From the NCBI RefSeq assembly GCF_000296815.2, contig NZ_CAIT01000009.1, positions 1,674,001-1,738,000 of the forward strand: a stretch of 64,000 bases of DNA, in the 5' to 3' direction. The first letter of the stretch is position 1. Every line of letters starts with the position of its first letter. Below are positions 37,507-47,583 of this stretch, piece by piece. Below the pieces are notes generated by a model, which had not been told where the DNA came from, searched no databases, and was given only the letters and a program-made list of their open reading frames with translations. A program made the position numbers and the translations under genes. The stretch is from Fibrisoma limi BUZ 3. GTDB taxonomy: Bacteria; Bacteroidota; Bacteroidia; Cytophagales; Spirosomataceae.

Positions 37507-38232
37507 ATGATACAGAAAAGAGTCGCGGTAGTGACAGGTGTCACAGGAGACATAGGTATAGCAGTCGCTAATGCTTTGATAAAGGATGGCTTCTACGTAA
37601 TTGGCGTGGCTAGAAATGAAAGTAAACCCTATTATTTAGATAGCATTCAAGACAGATCTAGCTTTCATTTTTACAAATTAGACGTAGCTAATATTGAAGA
37701 AGTGCAATATTTCTTTGCCTCCACTCTGATCTTAAACTGCAATATAGAATGCCTAGTGACATGCGCTGGTATTCTGGAAATGAAAAATATATATGATACC
37801 GATGAGGTTTCTTGGAATAAAATAATTGACATCAATTTAAATGGAACGTTTTATTTTTTTAGATTATCAATCCAAAAAATTCGTAAAGACGGAAATAAAG
37901 CTAATTTATTTGCTATAGGCTCAAGATGGGGCCAAGATGGTCACAGAAATTCTATTGCTTACAATACATCAAAATCGGCTTTAAAAGCATTTGTCAAATC
38001 CGCCCAGTTAGATCTTTTAGGTTCATCAATCAGAGCTTTTTTGATATCCCCAGGAAGCGTTGCCGGTAGTATGTCTAATTCAGTAGATAATAGCTTGACG
38101 ACAAAATTAATTGAACCAACTCAAATAGCAGACTTAATTCGATTTGTAAATAAATCGGATACTAATATAATTTTTGATGAAATAACGATAAAAGCTAATC
38201 CTTATGATTTAGAGCCAAGAAGTAGTATTTAG
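37507..38232 (+). CDS. Short-chain dehydrogenase/reductase
   Basis: The 241-residue product has the nucleotide-binding motif VTGVTGDIGIAVANAL (TGxxxGIx) at residues 9-24. The catalytic Tyr and Lys are in SIAYNTSKSALKAF near residue 155, and LVTCAGILEM gives the NAG-like motif. It uses NAD(P)H to reduce or oxidise an unknown carbonyl. AT-rich like its neighbours; probably part of a sugar modification cassette. Confidence 0.85.
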   Translation: MIQKRVAVVTGVTGDIGIAVANALIKDGFYVIGVARNESKPYYLDSIQDRSSFHFYKLDVANIEEVQYFFASTLILNCNIECLVTCAGILEMKNIYDTDEVSWNKIIDINLNGTFYFFRLSIQKIRKDGNKANLFAIGSRWGQDGHRNSIAYNTSKSALKAFVKSAQLDLLGSSIRAFLISPGSVAGSMSNSVDNSLTTKLIEPTQIADLIRFVNKSDTNIIFDEITIKANPYDLEPRSSI

Positions 38233-38287
38233 TGCCTTAGACAAAAAAATGCCTTCTACACTCCGATTACTTATAAAGTACATAAAA

Positions 38288-39148
38288 CTATGTAGTATTT
38301 AATAAATATACTGAAGCAATTATATCAAGATCTTTGCCACTCTTTTCTAGTAACGAAATGTTCTTCTTTTCTATTAGGTTTAACATTTCAAACCCTAGTT
38401 CGTCTCCTATAGTTTCATAAAATTTTGTGAAGGCAGAAAAATCTTTTAAAAAGCATGGTCCACCTGCTCCACGGCCGTTTTTATGAAATGGCTCTAAATA
38501 AGCTAATAAACTATCAGTATCAGCAGCAATAGCCGTTTTTATCTGTCCCCATTCACCCCCCATATTTTTACACACATCATATAATAAGTTATGAAAAACT
38601 ATTTTTAAGTAACCACCACAATTATGAGCATATTTAATTATTTCTGCTTCTACAGCATTACATATTTGATTAAATGGAGCAAAAGGTAAGATTCTCAATA
38701 ATAGATTTGCAGCGTTGACATATTCAATACTTTCGCTAGGAAGACCTAAAATATTTCTTTTAGGAAAAGCGGCATCATACTCAGCAGAAATCGTTGACAG
38801 AAACTCAGGTGAATGAATTAATATGACGTCAGGATTTTCTTTTTGAAGCTTGTTAGTTGTACCTGGTATAACTGTAGATTTAATTACAGCAACTTTATTC
38901 TTACCAACTAATTTAATAGCTTCCTTCAAAGCCGAATCGTCAAAACCTAATGATGTGGTAGGTGTGGGTACAGCAATTAAAACTATATCACATTCTTCTA
39001 TATTTTGTCTGTTTTCTATATATTCTACATCAAGTGAATAACAAACAGGTGACAATCCGCGTGATTTAAAATTGTTAGCATATGCTTTACCAACCCACCC
39101 CATACCTATTATTCCAATCTTTGGAAAATTATCGATTACATGCTCCAT
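38288..39148 (-). CDS. Short UDP-glucose/GDP-mannose dehydrogenase-like protein
   Basis: The 286-residue product has the N-terminal Rossmann motif IGIIGMGWVGKAYA. The central helix domain and the catalytic Cys follow in GAGGPCFLKDFSAF near residue 243. Full-length members have a C-terminal UDP-binding domain (400 or more residues in total), which is absent here. It may be a truncated or specialised form; activity is uncertain. Confidence 0.72.
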   Translation of the reverse strand: MEHVIDNFPKIGIIGMGWVGKAYANNFKSRGLSPVCYSLDVEYIENRQNIEECDIVLIAVPTPTTSLGFDDSALKEAIKLVGKNKVAVIKSTVIPGTTNKLQKENPDVILIHSPEFLSTISAEYDAAFPKRNILGLPSESIEYVNAANLLLRILPFAPFNQICNAVEAEIIKYAHNCGGYLKIVFHNLLYDVCKNMGGEWGQIKTAIAADTDSLLAYLEPFHKNGRGAGGPCFLKDFSAFTKFYETIGDELGFEMLNLIEKKNISLLEKSGKDLDIIASVYLLNTT

Positions 39149-39392
39149 ATGATATCTTCAATCAATTGTAAAGTTAAATTTATAAAAAAAGATATGGCTA
39201 ATCAGGTTCTGAAGTTGCCACAATATAAATCACCGTATTCTGCAGTTTTTGTACAAATAGTGAAATGCGCTAGACTCAAACAAGTTACTATATAATTTTT
39301 TCAAGTTATATATATTTTTAAAAAAATAGTGCATTGGATAGCAAATATGCTTCCAACCGTTAAATTACACCTTCATGTCAATTTATATTTAA

Positions 39393-40211
39393 GAGCCTGT
39401 TAAAAATAAGCCTTCAGGCTTAGAAAGCAGCATCAGTGTATCTTGTGGGTTGATCTGATTAAAGATGTATCCCCACAGACCTGATGTTTTGCTTGCAAGT
39501 TACCCAAGAAATCTAGGCTGACAAGCGTAAACGCAAGTATTCACTCCATGTTATTATCAATAATACGTTGTTCTTCCTGACCAAGACAGGATGCCAATGG
39601 CGACAAATGCCCAATGATTTGCCATTCTGCTCTTAACGCTACTACTTCTGGAAGTGGCGTAACGGTGGGACTTGGAAAGGACTTAAGAAGGCTTTAGCCG
39701 AACGTAAGCAACGAAAAGCCTCGCCCAGCGTTGGCATATTAATTCACTAAGTGTAAAATGCAATGAATTAGGCGTAGTGCCCAAAGGTTGTGATGACTAT
39801 AAAAGGATTAATGGGCGTAAACGCCATATTGTGGTCAATACGTTAAGACTGGTCTTGGTGGTCGTCGTCCACGTAACGAATATATGGCAGTCCAGCCGCT
39901 CGACTAGTAGTAAGTCAATCAGCCCATCAGAGATTTAAGCGCTTGAGTAAGATCTTAGTTGACAGTGCCTTTGATATGAAGCTGTCCCGTTGGATGGAAA
40001 AGAGCTATGGACTGGTTTTGGAAATAGTAAATGTGAGCGAATTAGTAAGCTTTCTGACTGTGCCCATGCGCTAGAAAATGTAGCGGACATTTGTCTGGAT
40101 AAATTCGTCGCGACAACTCAGTAAAGACTACAAATGCGGAGTTAAATTCTACGAACAATTCGTTAGATTTATCCAATATTAATTGGCTACTAAAGCATTT
40201 TTAAGGAGATC
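39393..40211 (+). pseudogene. Decayed IS5-family insertion sequence
   Basis: Frames with stops and shifts preserve pieces of an IS5-type transposase: LTKTGCQWRQMP, WKWRNGGTWKGLKKAL, INGRKRHIVVNTLRLVL, then WMEKSYGLVLEIV and SRQLSKDYK near the end. The left end GAGCCTGTTAAAAA (39393-39406) is a typical terminus and an imperfect counterpart lies at 40198-40211. It can no longer encode an active enzyme. Confidence 0.75.
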
Positions 40212-40435
40212 GTAAATTATTAAAATAATAATGAGGTCAAGTACAATTCGTTTCAAATTGGCATACGTATTAAATAACCTTATTATAAAGTTGATTTATA
40301 CTTGACTATTTACGCTAGTATTTTTAAGCATATCTCTATGCTTAAAAATAAAAAAACTAAAATATACAAATTTCTTTTCATCCTAATAAAAATACGCTAT
40401 CCTTTGATTGTTCTAGTTAAAAAAGGAATTATCTT

Positions 40436-41074
40436 ATGGCCACTCAAACAAAAACTATTTTAGCTCAACTCTCATTAATAGACCAAGTTAGGGCAATTGC
40501 ATTAGAGGGATTGAAATATGCAAAGGATTCATATGACATTGATCGGTACACCAAGCTTTTAAACCTTGCTGCACTTGAATATGCAGGTATCTTAAATATA
40601 GATAGAGATGATTTATTAAAAAAATTTGAAAATGAGGTTGGAGTTGTAACGCCAAAATTAGGTTCTGAGGCAGTAGTAATAAATTCTAAAGGAGAAATTC
40701 TCGTTCTTAAGAGAACCGATGATCAATCGTGGTGCTTACCCTGTGGATGGGTCGATGTTGGAGAAAGTCCTGCTCAGGCAGCGGTAAGGGAAACTAAGGA
40801 AGAAACAGGACTAGATGTTGAAGCAAATTTTTACATTTCTATATCTCATAAAGGCCCTCACACAGCATCTCATCTACAACACCAAATTAACATTATAACC
40901 TTTATGAAACCAGTAGAATCTAGTGTAAACATCATTCTGAGCCGTGAGCATACAAATTATCAATGGATAAAATGCGGTGAATTTTTGAATTGGCATATAG
41001 GACATGATCAACAATTCGAAAAAATATGTAACTTCCTCAAATCAAACCAAAATAATTGTATTTTTATCACGTAG
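40436..41074 (+). CDS. NUDIX hydrolase with N-terminal helical domain
   Basis: The 212-residue product carries a complete Nudix box, GWVDVGESPAQAAVRETKEETGL, at about residues 101-123. An N-terminal domain of about 60 residues (LSLIDQVRAIALEGLKYAKD) is of the kind found in Nudix_N-type nucleoside-diphosphate-sugar hydrolases. It cleaves an unknown nucleoside diphosphate derivative. Placement next to galU suggests a sugar nucleotide. Confidence 0.85.
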   Translation: MATQTKTILAQLSLIDQVRAIALEGLKYAKDSYDIDRYTKLLNLAALEYAGILNIDRDDLLKKFENEVGVVTPKLGSEAVVINSKGEILVLKRTDDQSWCLPCGWVDVGESPAQAAVRETKEETGLDVEANFYISISHKGPHTASHLQHQINIITFMKPVESSVNIILSREHTNYQWIKCGEFLNWHIGHDQQFEKICNFLKSNQNNCIFIT

Positions 41075-41094
41075 ATCATTTATGTATATTAAAC

Positions 41095-41988
41095 TTATGC
41101 AGTGTACTTCCTAATATTATTTAATACTAAATTTCTTAATTGCTTATCAAGTAGCGCGGCGACAAAATTAGCCTCTATTGAACCTATCCTATTACCACAG
41201 TCAAACCGTTGGCCTTTTATTAAAACTCCGATTAATTCTTTATTATTTATATAATTTTCAAGCGCATCTGATAGACCAACTTCTGTGTAATTGTATTGTC
41301 CTTTGCTTAGTAACAATGTGTTTCTTTCCAACACATCTAAAACATTATTAGGAAAGATAAACCTTCCAGTTATAACTAAGTTTGACGGTGCTTGTTCTTT
41401 TGTTTTTGGCTTTTCAATAACATAGTTGATTTGCCCGCTTTTTTCATCCATACTTACAACACCAAATTTTTTTAATTCTTCATCTGTAGTCTCTTCAATA
41501 CCAACTATTGCTGAATAACCATTGCTCTTATTAACCATTTCCCTTAATCCACCTTGTAATGGCAAAATCAAATCATCTGGGCAAAGAACCGAAAACTTAC
41601 TTTCTTCCTTTAAAAGTTCTTTAGCAGCTAAAACCGCTCCTCCTAAACCATTTTGAACTCTTTGCTCTACGAAATACACATCTTTATGGGTTAAGTCCAT
41701 AATCTCAAGGGCCGGTATTAGTTCTTCTCTACCATTTTCTATTAGAAGTTTGTAAGTATCGCTAAAATCTAAAAATTGCCTTTTAAGAAGGATTGTAGAA
41801 ATTGGATCTGAATTAACTACAAATATAAATTTTTCTATACCAGCCAATAATGCTTCTTGAACACAATAATGAATTATGGGATTTCCTGCCACAAAGTGGA
41901 AGTGTTTAGGAATAGCTTTTGATCCAGGCAGAGCTCTTAAGCCATTACCAGCAACAGGAAAAACAGCCGTTTTAATATTATCAGCCAT
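41095..41988 (-). CDS. galU: UTP-glucose-1-phosphate uridylyltransferase-like
   Basis: The 297-residue product from the Met at 41988 has the nucleotidyltransferase signature AVFPVAGNGLRALPGSKAIPKH near the start, where the usual GxGTRxLP reads GNGLRALP. Typical later motifs are YFVEQRVQNGLGGAVL and KGQRFDCGNRIG. It joins UTP and glucose-1-phosphate to UDP-glucose. The GTR to GLR change in the loop is notable. An upstream Met at 42045 adds an unlikely hydrophobic tail. Confidence 0.8.
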   Translation of the reverse strand: MADNIKTAVFPVAGNGLRALPGSKAIPKHFHFVAGNPIIHYCVQEALLAGIEKFIFVVNSDPISTILLKRQFLDFSDTYKLLIENGREELIPALEIMDLTHKDVYFVEQRVQNGLGGAVLAAKELLKEESKFSVLCPDDLILPLQGGLREMVNKSNGYSAIVGIEETTDEELKKFGVVSMDEKSGQINYVIEKPKTKEQAPSNLVITGRFIFPNNVLDVLERNTLLLSKGQYNYTEVGLSDALENYINNKELIGVLIKGQRFDCGNRIGSIEANFVAALLDKQLRNLVLNNIRKYTA

Positions 41989-42118
41989 AGTATAGAGCGT
42001 ATTAATGTGTAAAATTAGTATGCATATAACTAAAGTGATATCCAATCAACTTTTCATACAGGATGCTTCGGGAAGATGTCTGTCGGTTTTTCATTAACGG
42101 TAGCCATTGCCATATCCA

Positions 42119-43186
42119 TTACGGTAACAGGAACTCTACAATTACAGCCGCATGGTCAGAGGCCTGTGTTCTAGTGTTCTTGACGGTTGGATAAGGTACC
42201 CATTTTGTCTTAGAGTAGACACCGCGTCGCTCCAGCTTGACATCTTGAATATGCTGTTTCAACGCATCGGAAACTAAGATATAATCTAACTGCTTGCTGT
42301 CAGTTCCATAGGTGCCCCGTTGACTAGCAGGAAGGTTTAGAAGTGTGTTGTATAAATTGGGTTTTGTTATTAAGGGCTGCATTGAAGGGCTACTTGGGTC
42401 AGAGTTCAAATCTCCGGCCACGATCACATAGTCATTTTTAAGATTGTGCCGGTCTAGCAACTCTGCCACCCGTTGGGCTTGTCCAAGCCGTCGTCTGTTG
42501 CTTTGCAGATCGTTACCTGAACTGTAACCCATCGATTTAAAGTGGTTGATCATCAGATGGAGCGGTTTCCCGTTCGGAGCGACCAATTCAACCTCCAGGC
42601 AATCACGGGAAAACGTCTTCAACGTCTTGCCTTCATAGAGAGTCGTTTCGTGTATATGGCTACAAAACGATGTTACCGGTATGCGTGATAGGAAGGCGAC
42701 ATCAATGCCTCTTGGGTCATTACCGTCAATGAGATAAACGTATTTGTATTCCGACTTGCCCGCCGGCTCCAAAAAGTCCTTATACAACAATCCATCATGA
42801 AATTTTTGCAGTAGGCTCCGCTCCTCTACTTCGATCAGACAGATGACATCGGCATCCACATCGCTGATCACCCGCGCTGTGTTTTCGACTGCTGCATCCG
42901 AAAAACCCGTTCGCGTCAGTTCGACACCGCCCAGCCAATCCTTTGCGCCAATAACCGCATTTGAGTCGTGCTTACCGCGTAGATCGTTGACTGTGGCAAA
43001 CCCTTTCAATTTTTCTTCAAGCTCTTTGATCCGGGCTTTATCGAAGATGTCGTTTTTTAGGGCTTCTTGTAGTTCTGCTACGTAACCGAGCAGTTCTTTC
43101 GATGTGGCTGGGGTTTGCGCAAATATCCTGGGCCTACTGAAGAGGTTTTCGCAGTTAAAGGTCGCAACGCGTAGATTGTGTGGCAT
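42119..43186 (-). CDS. Endonuclease/exonuclease/phosphatase family protein
   Basis: The 355-residue product has the metal-dependent hydrolase motifs VATFNCENLF, ICLIEVEERSLL, VAGDLNSDPSSPS and QASDHAAVIVEF in order. This is the fold of DNase I and exonuclease III. There is no signal peptide. It lies between the sugar cargo block and the MobF relaxase; base composition is nearer to the transfer genes than to the AT-rich cargo. Substrate unknown. Confidence 0.85.
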   Translation of the reverse strand: MPHNLRVATFNCENLFSRPRIFAQTPATSKELLGYVAELQEALKNDIFDKARIKELEEKLKGFATVNDLRGKHDSNAVIGAKDWLGGVELTRTGFSDAAVENTARVISDVDADVICLIEVEERSLLQKFHDGLLYKDFLEPAGKSEYKYVYLIDGNDPRGIDVAFLSRIPVTSFCSHIHETTLYEGKTLKTFSRDCLEVELVAPNGKPLHLMINHFKSMGYSSGNDLQSNRRRLGQAQRVAELLDRHNLKNDYVIVAGDLNSDPSSPSMQPLITKPNLYNTLLNLPASQRGTYGTDSKQLDYILVSDALKQHIQDVKLERRGVYSKTKWVPYPTVKNTRTQASDHAAVIVEFLLP

Positions 43187-43408
43187 GAATTAAATGTTTT
43201 CGGTATGGACGAGGTAATTCCTTCAATTACAAGGGCTAAGCTAAGCGATTAGGCTTTTCTTGGACTGACCGAATAATATATTTTGATAAGCTTACTTAAG
43301 ATTTGAAGGCATAGAATAAAGACCTTACTCTGATTGCTCGTCATGCACTCTCTTTAATAAACGCGTTCAAGAAATCGAGTCTGGTGATTCTGCGGCATGA
43401 TATTGGAC

Positions 43409-46153
43409 ATGATACGCATGATCCAAAGCCGCTCTGCCAGCCAAGCGAAAGAGTATTTCAACGACTCTTTGCAGCGGTCGGATTATTATTTGGACGGTCA
43501 AGAACACTCCGGCCAGTTCTACGGCAAGGTTGCCAATCGTTTAGGGGTAGCGGGTGAAATCACCAAAGACGTGTTTCACGCCTTGTGCGAAAACATCAAC
43601 CCCGTTACCGGCCAGAGCCTAACTCAGCGCAATGTCGCCAATCGCACGGTCGGCTATGACATCAACTTCCATTGCCCCAAAAGCATCTCAGTCCTACATG
43701 CGCTGAGTGACGATAATCACATCCTGGAAGCGTTTGAGGCAAGCGTCGCGCAAACCATGCTGGACATTGAAGCTGATGCTAAGACACGGGTGCGTAAACA
43801 GGGTAAGGACGAAGATCGGCCAACTGGCGAACTCATATGGGTCAGCTTCCTGCACCAAACCGCAAGGCCGGTGGGTGGCATTGTCCCTGATCCGCACGTT
43901 CATTCGCATTGCTTCGTTTTCAACGTGACCTGGGACGATGTTGAGAAAGAATTCAAGGCCGGGCAGTTTCGCGACATCAAACGCGATATGCCTTACTACC
44001 AGGCCCGGTTCCATAAGGTGTTTTCTGACCGGCTGATTGATTTAGGTTACCGTATCCGGCGCACTAAAACCGCCTTCGAGGTGGTTGGTGTGCCGGAGCG
44101 GGTGATTGACCTGTTTTCCAAGCGAACGGACGAGATCGGACGAATCGCCAAAGAGCTTGGCATTACGGATTCGTCGGAACTAGATACATTGGGCGCTCGG
44201 ACTCGCGCTAAGAAACAAAAGGGTCTGACCATGGCCGAACTCAGACAAGAGTGGCGCAAACAGATCTTTGCGATGGGAATGACCGACCAGGATGAAGGTA
44301 AGCAGCCTATCCGCTTTTCGCCCGTCAAAGAGCCCTCTCCCCTCACCCCGCAGAACTGTGTCGACCATGCCCTGTCCATGCGCTTTGAGCGGGCATCGGT
44401 CATGCACGACCGGCGTATCCTGGAAACCGCTTACCGGCAAGGCCTCGGCCATGTGTCGGTGACGGTCGATCACATCACCGATTGCTTTAAAGCTGACAAG
44501 CGGATCATCAGGATTACCGAGAACGGCAAAACGCTTTGCACGACCCGGCAAGTTCTGCTTGAAGAACAACGAATGGTCCGCCTGGCCCAAGAGGGAAAAG
44601 GCGTGCTGCGGCCACTCTACACGATTACGCCCAAGATTGCCTTACAGGGTGAACAACAGACGGCCGTCGCTCATGTGCTGACAACGACTAACCGGCTATC
44701 GATCATCCGAGGTCGGGCGGGAACCGGCAAAACCACCCTGATGCGTGAGGCTGTCGCCTTGATTGAGCGAGCGGGATGCCCGGTGACAGTGGTAGCGCCC
44801 ACCGCCCAGGCGGCACGGGGCGTGTTGCGGGACGACGGCTTCACGGAGGCTGAAACCGTGGCCCAGCTCTTGGCCTCTTCGCAGTTGCAGGAGAAGTTGT
44901 CAAACGGCCTGTTATGGGTCGATGAAGCCGGGCTACTCAATAATGCGGACATGACCGCCCTGCTCAAGCTGGTCATTGCTCAAAACGCCCGGCTGGTGTT
45001 GAGCGGAGACACAAGGCAACATGCCAGCGTCATCCGGGGCGACGCTTTACGCATCCTCAACGCCGTGGCTGGCATTCAAGCGGCAGAGGTCAGCCAGATC
45101 TACCGCCAGCGTCACCTTGCGTATCGGCAGGTCGTGCAAGCCCTCTCCAATGGCGACATCAAAACCGGCTTTGACCTACTGGACGCCATGGGAGCGATCA
45201 AGACGGTCGATCCGGCCAGTCCGTTTGCAAACCTGGCTAAAGACTATGTGAGCGCCCTCAAGCAGGGCAAAACGGCGCTGGTTATCTCACCCACCCACCA
45301 GGCTGGGGCACAGGCAACCCATGCCATTCGTGAGGAGTTGCGTAAAGTTGGCAAGATCGGCCCAGACGAAACACCCGTCACCCAACTGGTCAACACCAAT
45401 CTGACAATGGCTGAAAAAACCGACAGCCGCAATTACCAAGCCGGTCAGATCATCCAGTTCAACCAGCACGCCCCTGACATTCCGCGCGGCTCGCGTTGGG
45501 AGGTGACGGCAATCCAAGACGGTCAGCTAGCCATTAGAGATGAACGCGGTTCCACCCAACTGTTACCACTTGGTAACAACCCGGTTTTCGATGTGTTCCA
45601 GGCAACAACGCTTGGCCTGTCGCTAGGGGACAGCATTCGTATTACGCGCAACGGTATGGATGCGGATCGTAAGCGGCTCAATAACGGGCAGTTGCTGGAA
45701 GTCATGCGTGTCAATCCGGGCGGTAAGATCTTAGCCCGAAACAGGATCAGCAAAGCGCGGTACCGGTTGCCCCATCAGTTTGGCCATATCGCCCACGCCC
45801 ATTGCATCACCTCCCATGCCGCGCAAGGCAAGACGGTAGACGCTGTGTTCATTGCGCAACCGGCCAGCACCTTTGCCGCTACCAACCGCAATCAGTTCTA
45901 CGTATCGGTGTCACGGGCAAAAGAGCGCGTCCACATCTACACGGAGGATAAAGACGCTTTATTGATGCAAGCCTCAGAACCAGGAGATCGGCTATCGGCG
46001 CTGGAGTTGGTCAAACCCAAAACCTTCCCTGTATCCGTTGCTAAGCAGATGATCCGTTCGCGCATAAAACGCCCCGTCGCACCGATGATCAAACCGCAGG
46101 AACCTGATCCTCCTGTCAACAAACGGAAGCCCGCTCATGTGCCATGTCCATGA
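43409..46153 (+). CDS. MobF-family conjugative relaxase/helicase (TrwC/TraI-like)
   Basis: The 914-residue product has an N-terminal TrwC relaxase domain with the HUH motif in PDPHVHSHCFVFNVTW and tyrosines at SDYYLDGQ near residue 27. A RecD-like helicase domain carries Walker A GRAGTGKTTLMREAV near residue 430 and LLWVDEAGLL as Walker B. Such enzymes nick oriT and unwind the plasmid. It is a second relaxase of a different class from the one at 31.6-33.0 kb. An ATG at 43397 adds four residues. Confidence 0.9.
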   Translation: MIRMIQSRSASQAKEYFNDSLQRSDYYLDGQEHSGQFYGKVANRLGVAGEITKDVFHALCENINPVTGQSLTQRNVANRTVGYDINFHCPKSISVLHALSDDNHILEAFEASVAQTMLDIEADAKTRVRKQGKDEDRPTGELIWVSFLHQTARPVGGIVPDPHVHSHCFVFNVTWDDVEKEFKAGQFRDIKRDMPYYQARFHKVFSDRLIDLGYRIRRTKTAFEVVGVPERVIDLFSKRTDEIGRIAKELGITDSSELDTLGARTRAKKQKGLTMAELRQEWRKQIFAMGMTDQDEGKQPIRFSPVKEPSPLTPQNCVDHALSMRFERASVMHDRRILETAYRQGLGHVSVTVDHITDCFKADKRIIRITENGKTLCTTRQVLLEEQRMVRLAQEGKGVLRPLYTITPKIALQGEQQTAVAHVLTTTNRLSIIRGRAGTGKTTLMREAVALIERAGCPVTVVAPTAQAARGVLRDDGFTEAETVAQLLASSQLQEKLSNGLLWVDEAGLLNNADMTALLKLVIAQNARLVLSGDTRQHASVIRGDALRILNAVAGIQAAEVSQIYRQRHLAYRQVVQALSNGDIKTGFDLLDAMGAIKTVDPASPFANLAKDYVSALKQGKTALVISPTHQAGAQATHAIREELRKVGKIGPDETPVTQLVNTNLTMAEKTDSRNYQAGQIIQFNQHAPDIPRGSRWEVTAIQDGQLAIRDERGSTQLLPLGNNPVFDVFQATTLGLSLGDSIRITRNGMDADRKRLNNGQLLEVMRVNPGGKILARNRISKARYRLPHQFGHIAHAHCITSHAAQGKTVDAVFIAQPASTFAATNRNQFYVSVSRAKERVHIYTEDKDALLMQASEPGDRLSALELVKPKTFPVSVAKQMIRSRIKRPVAPMIKPQEPDPPVNKRKPAHVPCP

Positions 46154-46541
46154 GTTCAAGTCGAATTTCCCAAAGTCTGATCCAGCGGAACCAGTAACAA
46201 CTGTAACCGCTCAGGAACCGACAAACGCTGAGAATCACCTACACGAAGTAGACAATGATGTAAGAAACCTGTGTTTTGCCTGGCCCGATGGCAAGCGCGC
46301 TTTTTTCAACTACGTTTATCTCATGAAAGGCGAGTTTGAGCCGGGCAGTGACAAGAACATCATTCAGCTTGATTTTTCGTCCTATAAGGTAACGTTGCAG
46401 GGTTATGGATTAAAACCCTTATTTCTAGCCTTACTTAACCATCAACCTCGTTTCATTAAGGCAATTGATGCACGCTATGCTCACGCCATCGGTAAAAGCG
46501 CAACTGTTACAGCCATTCGCATTGAGGTTAATAACGAATGA
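46137..46541 (+). CDS. Hypothetical protein overlapping the relaxase 3' end
   Basis: The 134-residue product has the segment CFAWPDGKRAFFNYVYLMKGEFEPG and no recognised domain. Its start overlaps the end of the MobF gene by 17 bases, and it keeps the base composition of the transfer genes. It is probably co-transcribed with the relaxase. Confidence 0.55.
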   Translation: MCHVHEFKSNFPKSDPAEPVTTVTAQEPTNAENHLHEVDNDVRNLCFAWPDGKRAFFNYVYLMKGEFEPGSDKNIIQLDFSSYKVTLQGYGLKPLFLALLNHQPRFIKAIDARYAHAIGKSATVTAIRIEVNNE

Positions 46542-46782
46542 AATTTATTCCTTTCATATCTGTGATCTTAGTAAAAGTAAGTAAATAATTTATCGTATGA
46601 TCTATTAAGAATGGAAGCATGACTTTGAGTCTAAACGAAATAGTAGCTCAGCATAAGTAATAACCCCTACGTGGCAATTATTACAAAGAAAGAACGTCGT
46701 GGCGATGACGGAATAACTAAAATTATGCACCTAGAGCATTCTGGTTGACAATATGAGTAAATCTATTATGAAGGTGATCAAT
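46542..46782. other. Intergenic stretch with nothing recognised
   Basis: No coding region or repeat is seen. It ends at a strong terminator hairpin. Confidence 0.5.
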
Positions 46783-46819
46783 ATAGCACAAGCTTTTGAG
46801 TAAGAGCTTGTGCTATTTT
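46783..46819. terminator. Bidirectional terminator
   Basis: A perfect 12-bp stem (46783-46794 with 46805-46816) with a 10-base loop and flanking T/A residues. It lies between the hypothetical gene at 46137 and the convergent lipoprotein gene. Confidence 0.75.
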
Positions 46820-46869
46820 ATACAACCTATTTCTTGTGCTAATAAGCACCTACTTTTGAAAAACTACAT

Positions 46870-47448
46870 TCATTGTAATACAAGTCTAACGTCATCGTTA
46901 TCGCTACAACTAGACGTGTTGTATTGTAGACACGGCAGACCTAATCTCAATTTGATGCTACTTTCTCCCGATGGAAAAACACCACGGTCATAAACATCAA
47001 AAACGAGTCTATATGTTGTTAAAGATGGCATTGAAGCGATTGTCCATTGATAACCACCATCGATTGCGCTGGTGACTTCTGTTAAATCGGCTGGATTTCC
47101 CTGTACTGATACTAATTCGTAATTGAAGACATTAGTGTTATTTCCCGGCATTGATACTCTCAAATTAAAATTTTGATCGTACAACTCATTATTCGTAATT
47201 ATAACTTGAAAACGGGTACGCGCTCCACCCTTTGCAACTATATAAGAAAAACAACCATCCAAACTCACGTTAAAATCAGCGTTCGTTGCAATTGAAGCTG
47301 AGACGGTACCTTGAGGGCATGTATATGTCCTCGCTGAACTGTATTTGTTTTTCTTGGGTTGTACTTCAAATTTTTGTTCCACCGGCTGACAGCCAACAAC
47401 AAGACCTACCCAAAAGACAGTTGACAATGAAATGAAAGTAGTTTTCAT
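46870..47448 (-). CDS. Putative lipoprotein of unknown function
   Basis: The 192-residue product starts MKTTFISLSTVFWVGLVVGC, a lipoprotein signal. The mature part is beta-rich (FQVIITNNELYDQNFNLRVSM) like an Ig-fold or DUF11-type domain, with several Cys residues. No catalytic motif is seen. AT-rich, in the second cargo block. Confidence 0.6.
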   Translation of the reverse strand: MKTTFISLSTVFWVGLVVGCQPVEQKFEVQPKKNKYSSARTYTCPQGTVSASIATNADFNVSLDGCFSYIVAKGGARTRFQVIITNNELYDQNFNLRVSMPGNNTNVFNYELVSVQGNPADLTEVTSAIDGGYQWTIASMPSLTTYRLVFDVYDRGVFPSGESSIKLRLGLPCLQYNTSSCSDNDDVRLVLQ

Positions 47449-47583
47449 GATGTTTTGTTTTTATTTAAATGTAAGAAAAGTATCATTACCAGATACAATT
47501 ATTTATTAATAAATTGTTATAAATTTTAACAAAGCTGAATACTAGATAAATAATTTTGTAAACCGTCGCTCGTTATAATAACA

